A stretch of 5,667 bases of DNA from Desulfobulbaceae bacterium. Lineage in GTDB: Bacteria > Desulfobacterota > Desulfobulbia > Desulfobulbales > Desulfobulbaceae. The stretch lies in assembly GCA_011322715.1 (NCBI GenBank), contig DRLX01000212.1:1-5667 (forward strand). Reading direction: 5' to 3'. The translations under genes and the position numbers were made by a program. Position 1 is the first letter of the stretch, and the number at the start of each line of letters is the position of its first letter. Below, one piece after another: positions 1-5,667 of the stretch. The notes under the pieces were generated by a model. The model searched no databases. It saw only the letters and a list, made by a program, of their open reading frames with translations, and was not told where the DNA came from.

Positions 1-1
1 G

Positions 2-1207
2 CAATCGATCGATATCCGGAAATCTTCCAAGGTCCTGCGCGACCGTATTCCGCGTGTTTTTTTTGGCACAGGCTGGGTGCGCCATTCCATACTGGAGCTC
101 TTTCAGGAAGATATTGCCCGGCATGAAATCATCTTCTCCTCGGATGTTCAGGAAGACGCGCTGCGCATGCTGGAAGAGGGCAAAATACCCAAGCTGAACG
201 CCCTGTTGTTGCACAACGGCTCCATTTACAAGTGGAATCGCCCCGTTTACGGCATTACCGGCGGCAAGCCGCACCTGCGCATAGAAAACCGCCTGATACC
301 TTCCGGGCCCACCGTGGTGGATGAGATGGCCAATACAGCCTTTTGGCTGGGACTGATGAAGGGCATGCCCGATGATTTCCGCGGCCTGGAAAGCAAGATG
401 GATTTTGACGACGCCAAAACCAACTTTATCAAGGCGGCGCGCATGGGGCTGGGCGCGCAGTTCCGCTGGATTAACCACGACAAGCTGATACCCTCGGATG
501 AACTGATCACAAAGGAGCTTATACCCATCGCCCGGGAAGGGTTGAAAAAAGCAAAAATCGATAAGACGGATATTTCAAAATATCTCGGTATAATCCAGGA
601 GCGCGTGGAGACGCAGCGCACCGGATCGCAATGGGTGGTCGATTCCTTTTCGCGCTTTAAAAAGGACGTCACCATCGATGAAGCCCTGGTCGCTACCACG
701 GCCGGGATATATTATCGCCAGAAAGAAGGCAAGCCGGTACACACCTGGTCCAGGGGCCAGCTAAAAGAAGGGGGCAGTTGGGTGAATCGTTATAAAAGAA
801 TTCGTCAGATTATGTCCACCGATCTGTTTACGGTACGCGAGGATGATTTGATCAATTTGGTTACAAACATCATGGATTGGAGAAACTTCCACCATATACC
901 GGTCGAGAATTCCAAAGGTGAACTAAAAGGGTTGATATCCTCCGATTTGTTAATCCATCATTATGGATCGAATTTTGACAAGGAAATTAGTAAATTAACG
1001 GTCAAGGATATTATGATAAAGAATCCCACCACCGTCAGGCCGGACACGCTTACCGTGAATGCCCTGCGAATGATGCGGAAGAATGATCTGAAATATCTGT
1101 TGGTAACGGAGGAACGGAAACTGGTCGGCATTGTTACGGAATACGATTTTGTTCGTATATGCCAGGGCCTGTTTGAGGAACTTGAAAGCAGCAGCGATAA
1201 CACATGA
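2..1207 (+). CDS. GCS2/YbdK-type carboxylate-amine ligase with C-terminal CBS pair (5' partial)
   Basis: This gene runs in from the left edge. The frame is open from base 2, and the GTG at 77 lies inside conserved sequence (VFFGTGWVRHSI spans it), so it is not the true start. Of 401 visible residues, about 1-230 match the C-terminal half of the glutamate-cysteine ligase family 2 fold, an ATP-dependent enzyme that joins glutamate to an amine. The diagnostic stretch is HLRIENRLIPSGPTVVDE at about 92-109, followed by a helical region rich in charged residues. Two CBS domains follow at about 267-319 and 333-389. The second carries the usual G-x-x-T-x-x-D ribose-phosphate motif (GIVTEYD). The first ends in GLISSD, one residue short of it. 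CBS pairs commonly bind AMP, ATP or S-adenosylmethionine, so nucleotide control of the ligase is inferred. The protein looks cytoplasmic. The next gene starts within its stop codon. True glutathione-pathway activity is uncertain, because many family members use other substrates. Confidence 0.85.
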   Translation, partial: QSIDIRKSSKVLRDRIPRVFFGTGWVRHSILELFQEDIARHEIIFSSDVQEDALRMLEEGKIPKLNALLLHNGSIYKWNRPVYGITGGKPHLRIENRLIPSGPTVVDEMANTAFWLGLMKGMPDDFRGLESKMDFDDAKTNFIKAARMGLGAQFRWINHDKLIPSDELITKELIPIAREGLKKAKIDKTDISKYLGIIQERVETQRTGSQWVVDSFSRFKKDVTIDEALVATTAGIYYRQKEGKPVHTWSRGQLKEGGSWVNRYKRIRQIMSTDLFTVREDDLINLVTNIMDWRNFHHIPVENSKGELKGLISSDLLIHHYGSNFDKEISKLTVKDIMIKNPTTVRPDTLTVNALRMMRKNDLKYLLVTEERKLVGIVTEYDFVRICQGLFEELESSSDNT

Positions 1208-2391
1208 TTACAGTACACAGCAAGGCGTTGGATAAGGAAATCGCCATAGAAAGGGAAATCGGTCGCTTTGGTAAATCTCACCGGGGGCCGACGGTTATTT
1301 TTTTTGGCGGCATACATGGTAATGAACCTTCCGGAGTTTTTGCCCTGCACAGGGTATTTAAGGTGCTTAACAGGGAAAATCCGGATGTACGGGGGCTGGT
1401 GATCGGTCTTTCCGGTAATATGGCCGCCCTGGCCCGCAGTGAGCGTTTTATTGAGCGCGACCTGAACCGCCTATGGAACAGGGAACAGGTGAGCCTTTTG
1501 CAAAACGGCGGCTTGAACGGTCAAAGCCAGGTGCCCGATGTGGTGGAACAGATGGATATTTTTCATTCGATCCAGCGCATTTTTCGCGAGGAGACCGGGC
1601 CCTTTTTCTTTATAGACCTCCACACAACCTCGGCGCCCAGTCCGCCCTTTATCACCCTGAATGACAATCTGCGCAACCGGGAATTTGCCACAAAAATACC
1701 CGTACCCATAATTTTGGGCATAGAGGAGTTTTTAAGCGGACCGCTGATGAGCTATATTAATGAATTGGGTCATATTGCCCTGGGTTTTGAGGCCGGCAGC
1801 CACGACGAGGCGCGCTCGATTGAGAATCATGAATCCTGCATCTGGCTGATGCTCAAGGCCACGGGTCTGCTGCACAAGGCGGAGATTCCATCCTTTCAGG
1901 CGCACTATGACAATCTTGCCCGGCAAAGCAACGATGGTAAGCATGTGTTTGAAATTCGCTTCCGCTACCATCGCAGCGAGCATGAAAACTTTATTATGCG
2001 TCCGGGTTTTGAGAATTTTCAAAAGATAAAAAAGGGCGATATTTTGGCGGAAAACGATAAAGGCCCCATCCATGCCTGTGAAGGGGGGCGTATTTTTCTG
2101 CCCCTGTATCAAAAGCAGGGCGAGGACGGCTTCTTTATCATTCGGGAAATCAATCCCTTTTGGCTTAAGGTGTCGGCCCGCCTGCGCCGCTATAATGTGG
2201 ATCGCCTGTTGAAATATCTGCCGGGAATAACCATAGACCCGGAACGGCCGAAACGTTTCCGCATCAACAGGAGTATTGCGCGTTGGAAGGTGGTGGATAT
2301 TTTTCACCTGCTGGGTTACCGCCGGGAAAAAACCACGGAACGTTATCACTATTTCTCGCGCCGTAAGTTTGATACCCAGGCCCCGGATTAA
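1204..2391 (+). CDS. AstE/AspA-family zinc hydrolase (succinylglutamate desuccinylase/aspartoacylase-like)
   Basis: This is a complete 395-residue protein of the M14-like family whose known members remove an acyl group from N-acyl amino acids (succinylglutamate, acetylaspartate). The zinc site is intact: H38 and E41 in GGIHGNE and H140 in FIDLHTT. Substrate-side residues are in RDLNR (85-89), and the likely catalytic glutamate is E196 in GFEAGSH. A beta-rich domain follows at about 245-320, then a basic, Arg-rich tail of about 60 residues (335-395) that I do not associate with AstE or aspartoacylase themselves. There is no signal peptide, so it is probably cytoplasmic. The ATG overlaps the TGA of the upstream ligase gene (ATGA) and has no close Shine-Dalgarno sequence (the nearest is GAGGAA about 24 bases away), which points to translational coupling. 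Pairing with an amide-forming ligase suggests it acts on the ligase product or a related peptide. It is not in an arginine-catabolism setting, so astE is not assigned. Confidence 0.88.
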   Translation: MITVHSKALDKEIAIEREIGRFGKSHRGPTVIFFGGIHGNEPSGVFALHRVFKVLNRENPDVRGLVIGLSGNMAALARSERFIERDLNRLWNREQVSLLQNGGLNGQSQVPDVVEQMDIFHSIQRIFREETGPFFFIDLHTTSAPSPPFITLNDNLRNREFATKIPVPIILGIEEFLSGPLMSYINELGHIALGFEAGSHDEARSIENHESCIWLMLKATGLLHKAEIPSFQAHYDNLARQSNDGKHVFEIRFRYHRSEHENFIMRPGFENFQKIKKGDILAENDKGPIHACEGGRIFLPLYQKQGEDGFFIIREINPFWLKVSARLRRYNVDRLLKYLPGITIDPERPKRFRINRSIARWKVVDIFHLLGYRREKTTERYHYFSRRKFDTQAPD

Positions 2392-2593
2392 CGTTTATAT
2401 CCCCTTTGCGGCCGGGCGTGTTTTTTTCTAGCACAAAGACACCAAGGCCTAAAGATTTTAATAAAGTCTTTTCTACGGGGGATTTTCTGTTTATCCGGAG
2501 GCAGTATGATATTCGGTTTTAAGCGCTTTCCCTTAGCCCTTTCCCGGATGAAGACGGGGAAAATTAGCAAAATATAGAATTGATGCGGATACT
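2392..2593. other. Convergent intergenic region
   Basis: This 202-base gap lies between two genes that end towards each other. I see no convincing gene in it; the short reverse-strand reading frame that covers most of it gives a low-complexity basic peptide with no recognisable motif. It holds a run of seven T at 2421-2427, a CACAAAGACACCAAGG stretch at 2432-2447 that resembles dispersed repeats, an AT-rich hairpin at 2451-2471, the palindrome AAGCGCTT at 2521-2528, and an imperfect 7-bp stem at 2540-2546 / 2555-2561 with an 8-base loop. That last stem has no T-run on either side, so it is not a standard terminator. Confidence 0.7.
2451..2473 (+). terminator. Weak AT-rich hairpin, possible terminator of the ligase-hydrolase operon
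   Basis: AAAGATTTT (2451-2459) pairs with AAAGTCTTT (2463-2471) over nine pairs, one of them a T-G wobble, around a 3-base loop AAT. The 3' arm runs into T-rich sequence. The stem has only two G-containing pairs, so it is weak. The T-run at 2421-2427 behind the GC-rich GCGGCCGGGCG is an alternative stop point but has no good stem. Its position about 60 bases after the hydrolase stop fits a terminator. Confidence 0.3.
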
Positions 2594-5164
2594 TCAGTCC
2601 TGTAATATTTTCTTAATCTTATTGATCAGATCCCGCGGCTTGTAGGGTTTTTGTAAAAAGCCCAAAAGGCCCCTTTCGTTGATGCGCTCCGTCGCTTCCT
2701 GCTCGGAGTAGCCGCTGGAAAGAATAACCTTTACATTCTTGTTGATCTCCCGCATTTTTATAAAAGCTTCCCGTCCGTTTAGGCTGGGCATGGTCATATC
2801 CATCAAAACCAGCTTGATATCGTTTTTACGGGTTTGATAAATATGCACCGCTTCTTCGCCGTCTCCGGCGGTTATCACCTTTAAGCCGGCCTGTTCCAGT
2901 GTTTGCCTGCCCACCTCGCGGATGGAATCGTCGTCATCCACCAGCAACACCGTACCCCGGCCATGCCAGGGATTTTCATTTGTTTCCCTTGGTAGTGTTT
3001 CTTTATCGCCGCCCTGCAATTTGTGGGGAGGGAAAATAAAGGAAAATGTGGTGCCTGCGCCGGGTCGTGAGCTGATTTTAACCGAGGCCTCATGGGAACG
3101 CAGTATGCCCAGCACCGCCGCCAGGCCCAGGCCCCGTCCGGTGAACTTGGTTGTAAAAAAGGGATCGAATATTTTCTCCATGGTCTCTTCATCCATCCCG
3201 CTGCCACTGTCGGTTACTTCTATCAGGATGTAGCGACCCTCGTCCAACAGTTCTCCCATGTAATAAGCGGAAAGGCCCTCCCGGTCCAGATCGATCACAT
3301 CCGTTTTTACCACAATAGACCCCGTTTGGTCGCCAATAGCTTCGGAAGCGTTGGTGATCACATTCATAATCACCTGCTGCATCTGGGCTACGTCCGCCTT
3401 GATGTAGGGCAGGGACTCGTTGAATTGCAGATGAATGCTGACCTTTTTTGAGATGGAAACATTAAGCAGGTGCATCATTTCGCGGATTACGTCATTAAGA
3501 TTAATAGCCTGAACGACAAACTTGCCCTTTCCCGAATAAGCCAGAAGCTGCTGACAGAGTTCCGCCGCCTTTAGCGAGGCTTTTTCTATTTTTATCAGGT
3601 GACTGCTTGTCCGCGACGTTTGGGGAACCTGCATTTTGGCCAGCCCGCAATTGCCCATAATGGCCGTAAGCAGATTGTTGAAATCATGGGCGATCCCTCC
3701 GGCCAGCACTCCCAGGCTTTCCAGTTTTGCGGCATTGCGGATTTGCTCCTCCAGCTTTTGACGCTCTTCCTCCGCCTGTTTTTGCTGGGTAATATCCTTA
3801 GCCACACCGATAAGAACAATTGTTCCCTGCTGATTGATTTCCCGTGTCAGCGTGGTGGCATGCCAATATAAGGTGTTGTTTTCACCGGGCACGGAGTACT
3901 CCAGACGGGCGATTTCTTCTTTTCCCCGGATGACCTTATCCAGGGATTTTTGGACGCTCTCCTGAAATTCCGCGGAAAGGCAATCGATAAATGAGCCTTG
4001 CTCGATCTCTTTTCTTTTCAGGGCAAAAAGCGTATGTACGGAAGGCGACATAAAGACAAAACGGCCCTTGTCATTTAAAGTGAAAATAGCGTCGGTTACA
4101 TTGTCGAGAATGAAGCTGAGCCTGTCTTCGTTTTCCTTGAGGGCTTTTTCAATTTTCTTACGGTTATTAACCTCTATGAGCAGCTCCTTGTTCAGCGTGG
4201 CCAGCTCCGAGGTGCGTTTGGCCACCCTTTTTTCCAGGCTTTCGCTCACTTCGCGCATCTGTTCCTGAACATGGCGCCTTTCCTGAACGGCGGCCGTGGT
4301 TACCAGGGCCACCACCGTAACCACGGAGAGGTATAGTTGCAGGACGATAAGTGCGAAATCGGTGTTGGAGGAAGCGAAAGGGCCAAAACCGTGAGTGCCG
4401 CTCCAGGTGGCCAGGATGGCGATTAGCGCGGCGGCCATTACCGCCTCTCTTTCCGTAAAACGGAAGGCGATCCACATCAGCAGGGGGATGACCAAAAAAG
4501 GCAGTGAACTGAAAAGCTCGCTACGCAGGGTTTCTCCAAAGAGAAGCGAAACAAAAACAGAAAGGAGTGTAAACAGGGAGCTTAGCTCCAGAAAACCGCC
4601 CAGGCTATAGTCAATTTTATGATTGTGATAGATACTGAAAATGAGAGGCGTTATAAAAAGCAGACCCAACAGGTCGCCAAAAAGCCATTTGAAAAAAATG
4701 ATGGTCCCGATTTCCGGGGAAAAGTTGTAAAAGAGCAACCGGCTGAGCACCCCCAGGGTGGCGGAGAGGGCCGAGATGGCAAACATACTGCTTATAAAGC
4801 GAAAAGTAAGGAGGACATTTTTATAAAAATCAAAACGCTTTATATATTGTCTAAACAGGTAGTCGCCGGATAAAACGGCTATGGGTGAAATAATGGCGCT
4901 GGAAACGGCCGCCGCCCAGGCTGTTTCTCCCTTTAGCCAGGAAAACAGCAGAACGGAAGTAAGCGGAGCCAGGATGAGGGATATGCGTATGCGCCGGCCG
5001 TAAAAAAGATAAGCGGAAAACAACAGGCCCAAAGGCAGCCAAATAGCAATCTGGCCGAATTCCCTGAAAGTAAAAAATTGCCCCAGTGCCGTTAGGGCCA
5101 GATTGAACAGGATGAGTCCCAGGTTTAAGGCCATATCCTTAAAAGAGATCAGACGGTTTCGCAT
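2594..5164 (-). CDS. MASE1-PAS hybrid sensor histidine kinase with C-terminal receiver
   Basis: This complete 856-residue inner-membrane kinase transfers phosphate from ATP to its own histidine and on to its own receiver. Residues 11-294 hold about nine or ten hydrophobic segments with the FGQIAIWLPLG and LFGDLLGLLFITPL patterns typical of a MASE1 sensor. A charged coiled coil follows (about 295-345), then one PAS domain (about 346-460). The HisKA domain has its H box at 491-497 (IAHDFNN, phosphorylated H493). The HATPase domain has N605 (N box), DSGSGM at 652-657, FDPFFTTK at 666-673 and GRGLGLA at 677-683. The receiver (about 737-856) has acidic D743/D744, phosphoacceptor D789, S816 and K839. 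All catalytic residues are present. The stimulus is unknown, and there is no output domain, so a separate phosphotransfer protein or regulator elsewhere is expected. The ATG at 5164 is the first standard start after an in-frame stop; the AAGGAG before it is 18 bases away. An internal ATG (residue 11) is possible but would sit at the edge of the first membrane segment. Confidence 0.95.
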   Translation of the reverse strand: MRNRLISFKDMALNLGLILFNLALTALGQFFTFREFGQIAIWLPLGLLFSAYLFYGRRIRISLILAPLTSVLLFSWLKGETAWAAAVSSAIISPIAVLSGDYLFRQYIKRFDFYKNVLLTFRFISSMFAISALSATLGVLSRLLFYNFSPEIGTIIFFKWLFGDLLGLLFITPLIFSIYHNHKIDYSLGGFLELSSLFTLLSVFVSLLFGETLRSELFSSLPFLVIPLLMWIAFRFTEREAVMAAALIAILATWSGTHGFGPFASSNTDFALIVLQLYLSVVTVVALVTTAAVQERRHVQEQMREVSESLEKRVAKRTSELATLNKELLIEVNNRKKIEKALKENEDRLSFILDNVTDAIFTLNDKGRFVFMSPSVHTLFALKRKEIEQGSFIDCLSAEFQESVQKSLDKVIRGKEEIARLEYSVPGENNTLYWHATTLTREINQQGTIVLIGVAKDITQQKQAEEERQKLEEQIRNAAKLESLGVLAGGIAHDFNNLLTAIMGNCGLAKMQVPQTSRTSSHLIKIEKASLKAAELCQQLLAYSGKGKFVVQAINLNDVIREMMHLLNVSISKKVSIHLQFNESLPYIKADVAQMQQVIMNVITNASEAIGDQTGSIVVKTDVIDLDREGLSAYYMGELLDEGRYILIEVTDSGSGMDEETMEKIFDPFFTTKFTGRGLGLAAVLGILRSHEASVKISSRPGAGTTFSFIFPPHKLQGGDKETLPRETNENPWHGRGTVLLVDDDDSIREVGRQTLEQAGLKVITAGDGEEAVHIYQTRKNDIKLVLMDMTMPSLNGREAFIKMREINKNVKVILSSGYSEQEATERINERGLLGFLQKPYKPRDLINKIKKILQD

Positions 5165-5259
5165 AATTTTTTTATAAATGTGCTCCTTAACCTTAGCTTT
5201 CGGTAATTTAAGCGGAATATTTACCGCGAGGTCTCTTTTTTAACGGAAGACTATGACGG
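5165..5259 (-). promoter_or_regulatory. Intergenic leader, presumed promoter region of the kinase gene
   Basis: The upstream channel gene ends in an intrinsic terminator at 5260-5279, so the kinase most likely starts its own transcript in this AT-rich gap. I could not find a convincing -35/-10 pair. TAAATA and TATAAA tracts occur, but none has a well-spaced TTGACA-like partner, so no exact promoter is assigned. Confidence 0.35.
5183..5188 (-). promoter_or_regulatory. AAGGAG Shine-Dalgarno-like site of the kinase gene, unusually distant
   Basis: Read on the minus strand, AAGGAG is followed by 18 bases (CACATTTATAAAAAAATT) before the kinase ATG at 5164, longer than the usual 5-10. No ATG, GTG or TTG lies between this site and the upstream in-frame stop at 5240-5242, and the codons in between do not offer a better-placed start. 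Either the spacing is tolerated in this organism, or translation starts at the internal ATG 5134, which has AAGG only two bases in front. Confidence 0.4.
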
Positions 5260-5279
5260 AAAAACGGGGATTATCCCCG
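5260..5279 (-). terminator. Intrinsic terminator of the mechanosensitive-channel gene
   Basis: On the minus strand CGGGGA-TAA-TCCCCG forms a perfect 6-bp, five-sixths G-C stem with a 3-base loop, immediately followed by TTTTT (plus-strand positions 5264-5260). The loop TAA is the stop codon of the channel gene, and the 5' arm encodes its last two residues (Arg-Gly). The T-run lies only on the minus-strand downstream side, so the terminator is directional. Confidence 0.85.
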
Positions 5280-5667
5280 GGTAATTTGTCTGAAATCCGC
5301 GCCGGCGGGATGTTGGAAAATACGCAAATCAAAAGCACCGGCAATGGACAACAGATGGTCAAAAATGTCGGCCTGGATGTGTTCGTAACGTATCCATTCC
5401 ACCGTGGAGGTAAAGGCGTACACTTCCAGTGGCAGACCGTCGGGCGTCGGCGTGAGCTGGCGCACCATGCAGGTCAGGTCGCTGCGGATATCGGCCCGGG
5501 TGCTTACATAACGCTCGGCATAGATGCGGAAAGTACCCACATTGGTCATGCGGCGCTGGTTCAGGGGATGTCGTCCGGTCTCTCTTTCGCGGGCGTTCCA
5601 GGCTTCGATTTCCCGCTCTTTTTCGCGGATATAATCTTGCAGAAGATGGATATCCCTGAAACGTTCC
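5271..5667 (-). CDS. MscS-family mechanosensitive ion channel, YbdG-like, C-terminal end (5' partial)
   Basis: The last 131 or so residues of a protein whose beginning lies beyond the right edge. The frame is open through position 5667, and the Met at 5549 is internal, since conserved sequence continues before it (LLQDYIREKEREIEAWN, then HPLNQRRMTNVGTFR). The visible part corresponds to the cytoplasmic beta / alpha-beta domain of the larger MscS relatives of the YbdG type: LTNVGTFR-like motif, VRQLTPTPDGLPLEVYAF, then YEHIQADIFDHLLSIA and LRIFQHPAG near the end. In that family the pore-lining membrane helices lie upstream, and the cytoplasmic domain forms the vestibule of an inner-membrane channel that opens under osmotic downshock. 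The gene ends at TAA inside its own terminator hairpin, and nothing suggests it is broken. Family assignment is firm; the exact subtype is less so. Confidence 0.85.
   Translation of the reverse strand, partial: ERFRDIHLLQDYIREKEREIEAWNARERETGRHPLNQRRMTNVGTFRIYAERYVSTRADIRSDLTCMVRQLTPTPDGLPLEVYAFTSTVEWIRYEHIQADIFDHLLSIAGAFDLRIFQHPAGADFRQITRG

Noticed and set aside
77..79. GTG at 77 as the start of the ligase gene
   Set aside because: The frame is open to the window edge, and the residues before it (VFFGTGW) continue a conserved-looking domain, so the gene starts outside the window.
781..1020. AT-rich dip (about 36% GC by hand count) across the first CBS domain, possibly marking a recent domain graft
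   Set aside because: A similar dip occurs at 541-600 within the ligase domain, and the second CBS domain (1021-1080) returns to about 60%. The variation looks like ordinary local fluctuation.
2540..2561. Hairpin TTTCCCG / CGGGGAA as terminator of the kinase gene
   Set aside because: On the minus strand the stem is followed by GGGCTAAGGG, not a T-run, and one pair is a wobble, so it does not fit an intrinsic terminator.
2388..2570. Possible 60-residue minus-strand gene in the convergent gap
   Set aside because: It overlaps the hydrolase stop, has a low-complexity basic translation with no motif, and lacks a clear ribosome binding site.
2881..4873. Several overlapping open frames of 60-120 codons on both strands inside the kinase gene
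   Set aside because: They are shadows of a long gene with complete domains; none shows a recognisable motif or its own start signals.
5547..5549. ATG at 5549 as the start of a small 92-residue gene
   Set aside because: The frame continues upstream to the window edge with sequence typical of the MscS-family cytoplasmic domain, so this Met is internal.

Overview
The window looks like chromosomal DNA of a Gram-negative-type bacterium with medium GC content, judged by eye at about half. Gene density is high and there are no mobile elements, CRISPR arrays or RNA genes. The gene families are widely distributed, so the taxon cannot be fixed. Combinations of this kind (a CBS-tailed glutamate-cysteine-ligase-like enzyme, an AstE/AspA-like hydrolase and a MASE1 hybrid kinase) would fit the Bacteroidota/Calditrichota side of the tree or a deltaproteobacterium. 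That placement is inference.

Left part (2-2391, + strand): two genes overlap by ATGA and surely form part of an operon that begins outside the window. The first is the C-terminal 401 residues of a carboxylate-amine ligase of the GCS2/YbdK type, fused to two CBS domains. The second is a complete 395-residue zinc-dependent hydrolase of the succinylglutamate desuccinylase/aspartoacylase family. One enzyme makes an amide or gamma-glutamyl-type bond and the other belongs to a family that breaks amides. The CBS pair suggests the ligase senses adenylate nucleotides. The substrate is not known. This pair is the most interesting part of the window.

Middle (2392-2593): a convergent intergenic gap with a T-run, a weak AT-rich hairpin and a short CACAAAGACACCAAGG-like motif that resembles dispersed repeats.

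Right part (2594-5667, - strand): a complete 856-residue hybrid histidine kinase with the order MASE1 membrane sensor, coiled coil, PAS, HisKA, HATPase, receiver. A 106-bp gap separates it from the C-terminal end of an MscS-family (YbdG-like) mechanosensitive channel, which enters from the right edge. The channel gene ends in a clean intrinsic terminator whose loop is its own TAA stop codon. The kinase is therefore probably transcribed from its own promoter in that gap. No dedicated response regulator is visible, so the kinase's output pathway cannot be read from this window.
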